DNA from: Volutella citrinella
Taxonomy: Eukaryota > Ascomycota > Sordariomycetes > Hypocreales > Nectriaceae
Assembly: GCA_034401135.1 (NCBI GenBank)
Contig: JAWZSP010000005.1
Coordinates: forward strand, 3,038,001 to 3,102,000
DNA: 64,000 bases
Direction: 5' to 3'
Part shown: in pieces, positions 44,267 through 55,889 of the stretch
How the letters are laid out: every line of letters starts with the position of its first letter
Position numbering within the stretch: position 1 is the stretch's first letter
The notes under the pieces: generated by a model
What the model was told of the DNA's origin: nothing
What the model saw: only the letters and a program-made list of their open reading frames with translations
Database searches by the model: none
Translations under genes and position numbers: made by a program

Positions 44267-47200
44267 GACGAAGGCGACCGCGTCAGGCGCGCAAGACCAG
44301 AGATGTATGTATGGTCAAAGAGAAATATTATTGTGAGGGCTTCTGGTGTTTGTGAGTCGCGAGGGCGATGCTGGTTCCAAAGGGGTGGACCAGAGCTGTG
44401 CCCATGTGTCGGAACGTGTATGTGCTCGTACTCGTGCTGGGTGCAGGGGAGCAGCTGTAAAGGTACTGTACAGCGCGAATGCACTGTGCCCAGGGCGCAG
44501 GAAGTACTTCTATTTTAGCAGGGCGGGTGGTTTGGTTTGCTGAGCACGGGAGGGGTGCGTCGCCTGGGCAGGGGTGGTGCTGGGAACTTGGGAGGCGTCG
44601 ACCGGGGCCTCAGGACTGGACCGATATAGCTGTCTGGCTTGCCTGGGCGCCTGCACGCGGCAGGTGTCGACTGATGGCCTAGGGAGACAGGCAAGAGTGC
44701 CTTGAGAGTCGGATTAGGTGCTCGAGGCAGCCGCCGGCCGGCGCAAGAGGACGAACGAGGAAGTGGTGGAGGTGGAAGAAGAGGAGATGAATCGAGGCAA
44801 GAAAAGGCAATAAACCCCCAAAGGCGCAACTACTACTAATCAATGCTTCGATGCGGGAGGTTAAGGCATATGGGGAAGGATGGAGACCCTCCTGGCATGC
44901 CGTGTGAGCCTGAGGGGCGCGCGTATTCGCCAGCGGGGTAACCAGGCCGGCCGGACGAGACTCACCCGTTCAGATGATTCACCGAAGCGGCAGAAGCAGC
45001 TGAGAAGGCAAAAGGAACGAGGGGAGCCACGGTACCACCCACAAGGCCAGACTCGGGGCAGCCGCCTCCCTACCTCAGTCCCTCCTTCCGAACTGAATCG
45101 GTTGGCTGGTGATGCCCAAGGTACAACAGGCAGCAGTGCGTCAGCAGCCTACAGGTACCCGGAAAAGGAGAGAGGAATAAGGAAAAGGAGAGGCTTCTCA
45201 GCCTCCTCCTGCTCCTCAGCCCCGGATCGGGTTTCGGGTGTACTGGACGATTCAGGCAATTTGACGCCCCGTGGTGTTCTCAACTTCGGTCGTCGCTGAC
45301 GGCGAGCGGAGAAGGGCAAGCCGCAGCGTGGAGCCCACTAGCGACGCGGTAGTGCTGCACAGTACGTCACAGCAGCATCAAACAGACACCTAAAAAGCCT
45401 ACAAGACCCAGGCATGGATGGAAGCGCCCCAGAAATCGGCCCTCCAGCCAGGGGCCAGTGCGCCAAGTACCACCTCAACTGGAGAGCTCAGACTCAAGAG
45501 GGCCTTGGGTGGATGCGATGCGACCCAGTAATAGGACCGGCCCAAGCGCAAGCCAGCGCTGCCGATGAGTGGATTCGTGGCGGGGGTTGTTGGCGTGCTG
45601 GGCTGCGCTGGGCGGATGAGAGTGGGAAAAGAAACGCAGCTCATTCATGTGATTGAGAAATTGCGCCGTTCTCGCAGCCAAGCAACCGCACATGTCGATT
45701 CTCGACCCAGCCACCACTATGCGTTTTGAGGAATTGAGGGTGGCCTCCCATCCACTAGGGGGCAGAGCCTGGAGTCTAGACGGATGCCCCCAATGTCGCG
45801 CAGCGGTTCGATGGCCTCGTCTGGCCTGGTGCATAGAGAGACTGGCATCAATTCATGAAAGTGATCGCCATCCCTCCGGCATGATGCTCAAAACAGTCCA
45901 GGCCACCTAAACACCACAACCACCACTGCTGGGAAATCGGGCCACTCCATCTCCGCATCGCGCAGGCAGTCGGGCATATGCGTCGCTCACATGAGCAGCT
46001 AGAGGCGCTGCTGACTGCCTGGTAGTGCTGTTTACCTCGCCTGCCGAGGTCAACCAGAGTGAGGGGCGGCCAGTTTCATACCACCGCTCCAACCAACACG
46101 CAAATCCCAGGACGAGTACCAGTACAGTGTGCGTGTGTAATGACTGACACCAGACCTCAATGCGACTCGGACAGCCTCGCCATCGCAGGAACAAGGAAGC
46201 ACCATCCTGGTCGTGGCAAAACCACCGTGACTGCTTCCCCATTCTCCAAAAACCTGAGCTGTCGTCGCCCATCGGCATCCATCGTCCAAGTGGCCTCGCT
46301 TATGCTGCGACTGCTTTCGTCATCTGCCACCTGCGCAGCAGAAATACTAAATTGCAGCACTACTACACGGTGGCTGCACTCGCCAGTGGAGAACCGAGGG
46401 CCTCTGCAGGGTCTCATGGCTGATCCATTCCTTGAATCCTTGCCCCTGTCCCCTGCCGCCTCTCTTGCTCACGCCAAAATCAATCCTAGCGCAAGGGTCA
46501 TGGACACAATCGGTCGATGCTCATGCCTATTCCTGATCACTGCAACCAGAGACATGGCCTCCAGGACCCAGGTTCGCCGGCAGTATGCAGCATGTACAGC
46601 ACTGTACTAGGAGCGCTCACTCCCTTCCGGTCTCCATCACGTCCCCATGATCCAAATGGCTGTTTTTTACGGAGCAGGCCCAAGGAGAACCCACCTTGAC
46701 AGAGCGGCTTTTCCGTGCTTGAATAATCATTATTGTCTTGTGCTGTTATCAATCGGTAGCCATGTGGGCTGTAAGCCACATCCACAACACCAGCAGAACC
46801 TAGGCTCCTAGTGTCCTCCACTGTAACCCCCATGACAAAATACAGATGAGAACGTACCTCGATGAGCCCTGTGAGCGACAACCTTGACTTCCCCCAAGAA
46901 TCGAAACCAGATGGCATGGTGCCGTTCCACGCGAGACTGATGCCACGATAGGCCTATGGGGACTGGGGACATGGTAATGCCATGTCGAGAAATCAGAAGA
47001 TGTTGACGGCAAGAGCCACGCCCCCAAGCCCCCAATGCTGGGTTCCCCATACTCCGGGCGCTCTCACAAGGCTTGCAGTGGAACGATTTCAGGTGCCCAT
47101 GGCTGTGGCCAATGTCCCAACAAATTAGCAATGGTCTCTGCCAGATGAAGACGCCGCACAGTAAGTACACGCCGACCTGCCCACCTAGTCGTATAAGAGT

Positions 47201-47660
47201 ACAAAAGATGAGTGTTGGGCTGCCAGCGTTTGAGTCGAAGAGGTTGATGGTTTGCGATTCCTGTTCCCCTCTCCTGGCGGCGGTTGCGCTGGTTGCCCAA
47301 TTGGGAAATTGTTAGTGCAGGGGTGGCCACGTCGGACAGTCGGAGCGCATGTGGCCGAAGTTCCGGTTCCATTGGTTTGCTGGCCCCTCCGTCACTCCAG
47401 CGTAAGCTGCTGCTCTGGGAGGAGTGGCCATGCCCTGACCATCATCAACCTCACGCTTTGTAAGCCCCTTCACGGGAAGACGCGCCTGAGAACCTCAACG
47501 AAGCAGACATGTTACCCGTTGACTCAGGACCTTGAAATTTGCCATTCTTCTTCAAATACCTATTGCATTTACAGCTACAGCAGCGGCTGTGTCCCTCGTT
47601 TGATCCCGTTTGCCCCCTTTCGTCTTGTCGCCACATCATCGCAATCCAATCCGTCCCACA
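44267..47660. other. long divergent intergenic region
   Basis: About 3.4 kb between the phosphatase-like gene and GPI8. Frames up to 183 codons (46059-46610 plus) show no recognised domain, signal peptide or exon pattern. It could hold a small unrecognised gene or a non-coding RNA; nothing here is supportable as coding. Confidence 0.45.
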
Positions 47661-48888
47661 ATGAAGCTGTCCACGCTCCGCCTCCACGCCTTGGTGGCAG
47701 CGAGCCTGCTCGCAACGGCCGCCGTGGCCGAGCACACAAGCAACTGGGCCGTTCTCGTCTGCACTTCGCGATTCTGGTTCAACTACCGCCACCTCGCCAA
47801 TGTCCTGTCCATGTACCGAACCGTCAAGCGTCTGGGTATTCCCGACTCCCAGATCATCCTCATGCTACCCGACGACATGGCTTGCAACCCTCGCAACGCC
47901 TTCCCCGGTACTGTCTACAGCAATTCAGACCGCGCTGTAGACCTCTATGGTGACAATATCGAGGTCGATTACCGTGGCTATGAAGTCACCGTCGAGAACT
48001 TTATCCGCCTTCTGACCGACCGCGTTGGCACCGAGATGCCCAGGAGCAAGCGATTGCTGACCGACGACCGAAGCAACATCCTGGTGTACATGACTGGCCA
48101 TGGTGGAAACGAGTTCCTCAAGTTCCAGGATGCCGAAGAGATTGGCGCATTCGACCTTGCCGATGCCTTTGAGCAGATGTGGGAGAAGAAGAGGTGAGCG
48201 TCGTCCTCAGAATACCAAGGGCGGGCAAGAGTGCTAACTAAGAGACAACAACAGATACCATGAAATCCTCTTCATGATCGACACGTGCCAGGCCAACACC
48301 ATGTATAGCCGGCTCTACTCCCCCAATATTATCGCGACCGGCTCGTCCGAGCTCGACCAGTCATCTTACTCCCACCACGCCGACAACGATGTTGGCGTTG
48401 CTGTCATCGACCGATACACATACTACAACCTCGACTTCCTCGAGAACCAGGTCCTGGACCTAAACAGCAAGAAGACGGTCGGCGAGCTTTTTGACAGCTA
48501 CGACTATGAGAAGATCCACTCCAACCCGGGCTTCCGCTACGACCTCTTCCCTGGCGGCGCCGAGGGCGCCCGCAGCCGATTGATTACCGACTTCTTCGGA
48601 AACATTCAGAACGTCGAGGTGGACCGTTCTGCCAACGCCACACTCGATAAGGACCTGATAGAGCTCAGCAAAAAGATTGCCGTGCTCCGCCAACGAGAAG
48701 CCGAAGGAGAGAGCGCCAAGAAGGATGCGCCAAGCGCGCCTGTCACTGCCCCGACTGAGGCCCCCAAGAAGCTGCAACAGGCCAAGGCTCTGACTGACGA
48801 GAATTGGTGGACCAAGAAGGCCATTGGCGCGACGGCTCTGGCCGGCTGCGCACTGCTATGGGGCCTCGGGTCTATACTGGAGGGTTGA
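47661..48888 (+). CDS. GPI8: GPI-anchor transamidase catalytic subunit
   Basis: Exons 47661-48193 and 48255-48888, 61-bp intron, 388 aa. A signal peptide (about residues 1-23) leads into [29 protein letters not shown] sequence, the start of the caspase-like C13 domain. Catalytic His lies in MTGHGGNEF (H147) and catalytic Cys in [11 protein letters not shown] (C189). [25 protein letters not shown] is a family hallmark. A C-terminal hydrophobic helix (about 365-385) anchors it in the ER membrane. The enzyme cleaves the C-terminal signal of precursor proteins in the ER lumen and attaches the GPI anchor. An Ala/Pro/Lys-rich linker precedes the membrane segment. Confidence 0.97.
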
Positions 48889-49538
48889 GCAAGGAGACCT
48901 GGTCATTTTTACAGCGCAATATCCGATTAATCTTGTGGAGAGATGGTATTCTATGCCTTTGAGTGCGTGATTCAGAAGGCAGTCAACGGTACACACCCCT
49001 ATGAAGGGGGTGGAGTATAACGCAAGCACCTGCGAGTCACGCCTCGATACCACGCATCACCACGAATAACTTGAAGCAATATCCTAGAACAATACCCTGG
49101 CCTGTTTATTACTGGCGTTTTGTAGTCAATTTGTCAGTGTCTCATGAGGATTGGGTTCAGGGTTCTACAGGATGAGAAGCAAGGCATCTGCAGCTCAGAT
49201 GTTAGATCGCCATGTCCTACCTACTTATTAGATGAACAATAAATGTTCATGACGAAGTCGTAAGAAATGAGTTTTCGAATGTAAAAATTGGAAGCCTCTC
49301 AATGTCTCTTCGGTGCTGGGTTGTGAGTTTCATGGACTCCCAGATGTCTTAGTCAGCAAACATTTGATTTGAAGATTCCTCCCAACTAACACCCACTTCT
49401 GAGGTCCAGATGAGTTGCACTTACACCCTGTCAAAGCAAGGACTCTCTCACTTGGCAATATTTCCGGCGTATTTACGAAAATGTTCTCAGAATAGTTGAG
49501 ATGGCCACGCTCCCTCGTGGTTGACAAGCAAAATCGGT
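48889..49538. other. intergenic between GPI8 and TFIIIC subunit
   Basis: About 650 bp, AT-rich, with same-strand neighbours. No gene or regulatory element recognised. Confidence 0.5.
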
Positions 49539-52006
49539 ATGGACAAATCCAAGGTAGGTCGTCCTGGGGTGGGAACAAGTCAGGCATGGAACGAACGTGT
49601 TGCATACACGATAGCTTCCACGCATCATCTAGAGAAACGAGCTGACTGGAACACATGTAACCAGACGCGTCCCTTGAGAACCATCCCTCTCAAATCGCGC
49701 CCGCTTACATCCCACGCTCTGGCCTGGTCTTGCGATGCTGAGCTCGCCGTCGCTACCGACGACACCATCTACATTCTGCTGCCGGAATACCCGACAGCGG
49801 GAGGCGCCGAAGATGAAGACGACGTTACGGCGCAGTTCTCGCTTTCGTTCCGTGCATCGGGCTTGATGAGGCCCGACCCGGCCATCAACGCCCAGCTCTG
49901 CGCCGCCAACGGCTTCAAAATCTCACCGCTGAAACCAGGCGAGGAGAACTGGTTCACCGGCGTCGGGAGCGGGCTCGTCACCAGCTCTGGTGCCTCCGTG
50001 TGCCAGACGGTCAGGCTCGAGTGGTCGCCCAACGGGCTGGGCTGCAACCTGCGACCCATCCTGACCTCGCTCTCCACCAACGGGGCCATCTTCGCGCTCG
50101 GGGAGCACATTGATCGCCAGTCGACGGTGATATCAGGCATGCGCTCTCGCGGTTTCAAGGCGCTCAAGATGCTCTGGGGCCTAGGTGCCCAATTTCCAAT
50201 CCCAGATGCCAAGGCTGAGGGGGGTAGCCGTTACATGAATGAGCGGATAACGGCATTTTCTTGGGCCAAGGAGGTCTTGAGCGGCCGGGCCCTGCTTGCT
50301 TATGAGACTGATGCCAAGGAGATCGCCATCATGAGCATCCAGCTCTTTTCCCGGCCCAAACCCGCCGAACCCGCCGAGGAGGAGTCGGTCTGGAAGCTCG
50401 AGGAAGTCGGCCGGTTCGATGGCAAGGGGAGCCATACCAAGGAAGATGTAAGGCAGGCGATGGCGTGCAAAGCGGCCCGCACTGACACCGTGGCCAGGCT
50501 ACAGATTTCACAGACCCAGACTACATCCCTCACGGAAGCGCCTTCTCCCTCAGATGGAGCCCGTGGCTTGTCGTGGGCAACAAGCGCATTGCCATCCTGG
50601 CATACGCAGCTAAGAACTACGTTGGTTTCCGGCGCATTACGGTTGCAGATGCGTGGGAGAAGGGAAGTCAGCCCAATGTGACTATTGACGAGACGGACAT
50701 AACGTCGATCTGCATCTTTCTCTCGACAGACGCCTTTATAGACTGGGAGAATATAGTACGTAACAGGGTTGGAAACGGCAGCCAGACACTAACAATGGGT
50801 AGATCTCGGTAGAGGACGGCAAGCCGGTGGCACGAGGCGTCATCGGAACCCCGTTCGATGTGCAATCGTTCAAAGTATCGCTCACGGATGCATCGCAACC
50901 GGCACCAGAGCCGCACCAGACGTGGCAGTGCTCCACGACATACTCCAAGGAAAATGAAGAGGCATCCGCGAACCCCATCACAGGTGAGCACTCTCTGGAA
51001 CCGGACTGGAGCACCGGCTTACAACCCACCCAGGACTGGTCGTACACCCACGAGAGTCTGCAACGGCGCCCGGGGTGCCGCGCTACTCGCTGACCAGGCT
51101 GTCGGCTACGGCAAGCAACCAAGACTGGTATCAGACTAACCTGCCAGAGACGGGGTCGTACATCCCCCAGTGGGCCACCAAGATCAGGAAGCAGACGGCT
51201 CGGCTGGTGCCCCGAGCGTCAGCCCGGGAGGGTATGGACTCTGACTCGGACGACTCGGACGACGAAATGGCAGAGGCGGAGGAGTCGAGCCTCAGGGTGC
51301 ATCCGTTCAGATATCGCATCTGGGCCATGGCTGCCTCGCCGGGCGGCGGGTCAACGGCCGTACTGGTCTCGCAGTTCAGCACCGAGCACCCGGAGCGCCG
51401 CGCCATCTCCAAGCTCATGTTCGGCTGGCGAGAGCAGGCCGCAGCCGACGGGGAGGGCGCGGCGGCGGACGCAGACGCCAACCTGGACCCCGCCCTGAAG
51501 CAGTCCCTGATGCACGAGCAGAGCCTGACGACGGAGGGCCGCGCGTGGGAGTGGATGTACGGTGCCGGGCCCGAGGTGCCTGGGACTCTCGCCCGGGGCA
51601 AAACGGCGGCGGTGGTTTACGAGACGCCGCTCCGGGAGCAGTTCAGGGCCGCGAGGGCGAAGCAGGTGTGCGTCTTCTGCGATGCGCCGCTACGCATGGC
51701 CGAGGAAGGAGACGATATCAAGTGCGAGAGGAACCACTCCTTCGGTAAGTCCACCGCGACACCCCACGTCTGAGGGCATTCTCGCAGTGGGGAGCAAGAT
51801 GCTGACAAGGTCGTGTAGCACGATGCGCCTCAACGGGCATGGCCATCATGGCGCCCGATGTCTCACACATCTGCGCCGTGTGCGGGCTGCGTTGCCTCAA
51901 GGTCGACGAGCTGACGAGACTAGCGGAGGAGTACATTGGGCCGGGGACGACGGTCGAGTCGTCTGGCGAGGCGTGCGGAGGATGCGGCGGGAAGTTTGTG
52001 GCCTGA
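49539..52006 (+). CDS. TFIIIC 90-kDa-type subunit with C-terminal zinc finger
   Basis: Six exons: 49539-49553, 49665-50447, 50498-50755, 50803-50983, 51034-51744 and 51819-52006; 711 aa. The N-terminal beta-propeller region (LTSHALAWSCDAELAVATDD, then YILLPEYP, LRWSPWLVVGNKRIAILAY, NYVGFRRITVAD) and the C-terminal cysteine cluster (CVFCDAPL, CERNHSF, CAVCGLRC, CGGCGGKF) match the TFIIIC delta / 90-kDa subunit family used for RNA polymerase III promoters. An acidic stretch (DSDSDDSDDEMAEAEESS) lies centrally. The first exon is the least certain: the 111-bp first intron is a multiple of three without stop, so an unspliced start is also open. Intron 50756-50802 is only 47 bp. Confidence 0.9.
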
Positions 52007-52550
52007 TGGCCTATCCGGCGTGTATCACAGATTTGTCTAAGTTTTCAATCTGTGGCAGACCACGCAGTTCGTCGTCCCTCACACTCACAACCTAACTTAC
52101 ATGCTGGTCGTTGGCAACAGGTGCCGTAGTCGCACGGCAAAGCACCCACCCCCCTGTCGTGACGCCTACTGGCCGCTAAATGATCCCCGCGCCCTCCACT
52201 GTATCGCAGGGGGCGCATGCAGGTCTATCGCCTAAGTATACTACTCCTAGTACCCCTGGCAGATCTGGCCCAATGGGACGGTTGCTTCTGGCGACTTGGG
52301 TTATATCTTACAGCACCCTTGTAGAAAGGCTGCGAGCTTCAAAGAAAAATGGTTTGAAACTCGGTCAGATGTCCACCGTGTTTTTGCCTTCCTCATCCCG
52401 GAGAAGCACCTTAAAACTTAACGACGAGAGCTCCATCTGCCTCGTCTAGACTGTGAAAAGATTGCAGTCCCCTCCTGTGCAGCACCTGGTTCCACATCCC
52501 AGCCAGAAGTCGGTTGCTAACAGCACTACCTAAGGGGCTCAGTCTCTGAG
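52007..52550. other. intergenic before the BTB gene
   Basis: About 540 bp between same-strand genes; nothing recognised beyond expected UTR and promoter sequence. Confidence 0.5.
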
Positions 52551-53975
52551 ATGCGCTCCTCACGCTCCAAGACCAACCTACGGGCCTCAGACCCAAACTT
52601 TGAGCAGTAAGTCATCTGCACTCTACCGACGTTGCACAGGTCGTCTTCCTTACCGGCGTACAGATCTCTCGCCTCCAGGCCGTTCTCCTTCATCGTCGGC
52701 GCAGAGCGCAAGGAGTTCCACATCCACAAGGAGCTTGTCAGCCAGCTTTCCCCCGTGCTAGAGGCTCTGGTCAATGGCGGCATGAAGGAAGCGCGCGAGG
52801 GCAGCGTGGAGTGGCCCGACGTCGATGCCGATACCTTTGTCCGCTTCGCCATGTTTGCCTACGCCGAGGACTACCATGAGCCCGACCCGGAGTTCGTGGT
52901 AGAGGGTGCCTCGGATGAAACTGTAGTCGACGAATCTGACTCTGGCCATGGTGGAGGAAAAGGCTGGGCCCATGACGAGACGCTGTATGGCGAGGAGGAT
53001 GCCGACGACGAAGACTACGTAGCTGGCGATGCCATGGAAGAGGACGGCCTCGGCGACGACGACTCATCTAGCAGCGGCAGCGGCAGCGACAGCGACATTG
53101 AGTTGCGAATTGAAGAAGAATTGGATGAAGGGTATGTGGGCCTCGCAGGGAATGAGGCTGGATATCCTCTTCCCGAGGGCTGCGAGTCGTGGTACCTCGA
53201 GCAGCTCCATGGGGCACTTGGATATGAGGCCCAAGGCGCTGCCTCTGGCCGACCTCGTCTGAACATTCGCAACCCGACTCTCAGACGCCAAGATGGCCTC
53301 AGCCCCTGGCACATTTTACACAAGACCAACGACGAGCGACCCAATCCCTCCAGCAAGCCCTACTCGATCAGTTCATACCTTCGGTCGTGGGACAGGCACA
53401 CGGAAGGCCTCGTTTCCAGCCATCACCACCGCGTGTTCCCATACGTCGCCGCATACAAGTCCCGCACGAAGGGCAAGATCCCAAAAGACCTGGACACCCT
53501 TGTCGAGATTCCCTTTTCCAGAGTCGCAAACTCCAAGGCGACAACCATGCAGGACTACATGTCCATGGCCCATGTGCCGTCCAAGAACAGCCTGCCCGAC
53601 TCGTGGGCGCCGAAGCCGAACCCGTCGCCGCGGCAGTGCCACCGCAACATCTTCCTCTGCCACGCGAGGCTGTACGTCTTCTCGGAGCGCTACGACATCC
53701 AGGCGCTGCGGGACATGTCCCTCTACCGCCTCCACCTGTCCCTGCTCGAGTACACCCTGCACGAGGAGCGCCTGGGTGATACTGTGCCCCTGATCGCCGA
53801 AATATACGATAACACCGTCGAGGGCGACGCGGCGCGCACAGTCCTCGCCATCTTCTTTGCCTCTATATATGAGGACATGCAAAAGTGTGAAGACTTTCGA
53901 AATGTGATTCGACAAGGAGGCGATTTTCCCATGGATTTGTTCGACCAGGTGGCCATGCGACTCTACAAGAACTAA
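52551..53975 (+). CDS. BTB/POZ domain protein with acidic insert
   Basis: Exon 1 52551-52606, then an intron with two possible in-phase acceptors (52639 or 52663) and exon 2 to 53975. With the second acceptor (57-bp intron, pyrimidine tract before CAG) the protein has 455 aa; the first would make a 33-bp intron, below usual fungal length, and add eight residues. The BTB domain is RPFSFIVGAERKEFHIHKE...LSPVLEALVNGGMKEA...FVRFAMFAYAEDY. It is interrupted after this by a long Asp/Glu/Gly/Ser-rich segment (about residues 100-170), then resumes with LYVFSERYDIQALRDMSLYRLH, the usual BTB-protein C-terminal helix. Fungal BTB proteins often act as Cul3 adaptors; partner unknown. Confidence 0.88.
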
Positions 53976-54184
53976 AATACAGATCCCGGTCTGGTTTCTA
54001 AGCATTTTCATTCAGCTTCAACCATGTACTTCAGAGCAGCAACTCCAGGATATTTTATATTTCTAGGCGACCATAGATATAGATAGCACTCGCCACAATA
54101 ATCTTAGCCACTAGAGGGGGCTTGGATAATACAGTGATAGCAGACTGCTACCACATAGATAAAAAGAGAAAACGATACTGCCTC

Positions 54185-54891
54185 TCAGTATCCCAGCCCG
54201 TTCGCCCACGGCACCTCGGTCATGTTGATCGACTTGCCAAGGTAAAGCCGGCTTCCTTTGTGCCTCCCGCAGTAGAAGAGCCCGTTCAGCACCCTCACTG
54301 CCATGTCTTCATCGGCTATAGGGGAGAGCCCCGATATTAGCAACGACGTCCCTTCGCTTGCAACTCAGTCAACATCATTACTTACAAGCCCCCATGGCCA
54401 GAGAACTACCGTGACGTCGGTTTTCCTCGTCTGCGCACATGCAGACCATCGTCAGCAGGTCCGGCCGCGGCACCTTGAGCAGCCAGCACTCTGCGCAAGT
54501 CGCAAGACTCCCATTCCTCAAACACCAGTTAGTCGTCAGGATAGCCACGATGCGATATCCCTTCCCACACTTACGCCTCCAAGTGCTTCAGGTACTCCAG
54601 CCTGCCCCCGCGGCCGTCCATGCACCATCCGAGGTCCAGCGTCGTCAGCCACCTCGACCCAGCGCCATCGTCGCAGGAGCCGCGCAAGGTGATGCGGCCC
54701 GTCGAGTTTTGTCTCTCAACTGTTACTCCCGAGCAGATGCCATTAAAGATCCTGTCCGAAGCTGTCACTATTGCCAAGCTCGAGGACACCGGACTACCCC
54801 CTCGAGGTTGCAAGTTGGGCCGTTCCAGCGCAACTGTGTTGGCCACGGCTGCCAGGGACACGACAAGCGCGCGAAGAGGTATCATGATCAT
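54185..54891 (-). CDS. secreted CVNH (cyanovirin-N homology) domain protein
   Basis: Exons 54891-54575, 54516-54386 and 54315-54185 (introns 58 and 70 bp, both with good CTAAC/CTAAT branch sites) give 192 aa. The open frame extends to TTG at 54900, but ATG at 54891 is the first standard start; MIPLRAL two codons later is an alternative. A signal peptide (about residues 1-20) precedes two cysteine-rich half-domains: ICSGVTVERQNSTGRITLRG, SCDDGAGSRWLTTLDLGWC, GRGGRLEYLKHL; then ATCAECWLLK, LLTMVCMCADEEN, LNGLFYCGRHKG. The C..L..C.C..W..LDL..C..N/G.G.L pattern fits the CVNH fold, a carbohydrate-binding lectin module in fungi. Ligand unknown; calcium or disulfide details cannot be seen. Confidence 0.72.
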
Positions 54892-55889
54892 GAGATTCAA
54901 AATAGGATATTGGTTGTTGGTGAAGTTCGCAGGCGGAGATGAAGAAAAGTTGCAATTGGGAGGAAAAGTCGATTGCGCCAGCGAGCCATCTCACCTTAGT
55001 TAAAATACGGTGACTGTGTGTATGATTGTGGCCAGCAATAGAACACATCGCAACGTGGGTGTACCACATCAACTGGAGGTGAATGTATATCAACGACAAC
55101 TGACATGAGTGACAGGGTGCTAGCATAGGCCGACGGCAAGATATCCGCCAACTGCCTACACAATTGTTTATGCTTGACCTATCCTGGGTCATCACGCGTA
55201 CGGCAAAGGCGATTGATTCACCATCTTGAGAGACATCACGGCACACAAAAAGGAGCAACACCTGACTCATCGAGCATCTCAACTTCGTAGTTTCTAGTAT
55301 CACATGTCTCCTGTGGGCTTCCACTTCTCCTTGGGCAGCCACGCCGCAAGGGGCATGCTCCCTGTCACGTCCTCTCATCCAAAAGTGCCAGAACCAGCCG
55401 CAGGAGAACGAAATCTGAGCGTTCAAATGCAAATACACATTAGCGTCTAGCGCCACCCCGAGCTTCCTGAGGTCTAGAGACAGAAGGCCTTGTCCAAGTT
55501 TTTGCTGAACTCGGCCGCGTCTGCCTTCGGGCTTTGTGTCAGGTCGCCCCAACAGGACAAATGCAAGGAAATAGCAATTGTAGCGATCAAAGCCCACCCA
55601 AATATGTTGGAGCATATATGAACAATGGGGAAAAGAAGTACCCGAATTTGGGTCAGAAAGGTATGTAAGAAAATAAAAATAGTCTGAGCGAGTGACGAGA
55701 AGGCTTGTAGTATTTTTTGTTAGAAATCATCTCCAGTAAATAACGTGATGGATCATGAGCAAACTCCGCTGCCCATCCCGAACCTGGTATAGTGAAACGC
55801 CAGCCCTGTTTATCCCGGTTACATGTCAACTTGATTTATTGACATACAACTCAGTAGTCATTCAAGTGAACTCAACATCCGTTGATTGC
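54892..55889. other. intergenic upstream of the CVNH gene
   Basis: About 1 kb between the CVNH gene start and the 3' end of the SH3 gene, both on the minus strand. A 273-codon minus-strand frame (54794-55615) crosses it and overlaps CVNH exon 1 in another frame, but shows no domain or signal peptide and is not called. Confidence 0.45.

Noticed and set aside
54794..55615. 273-codon minus-strand frame overlapping the CVNH gene
   Set aside because: No domain or signal peptide, overlaps a better-supported gene in a different register.
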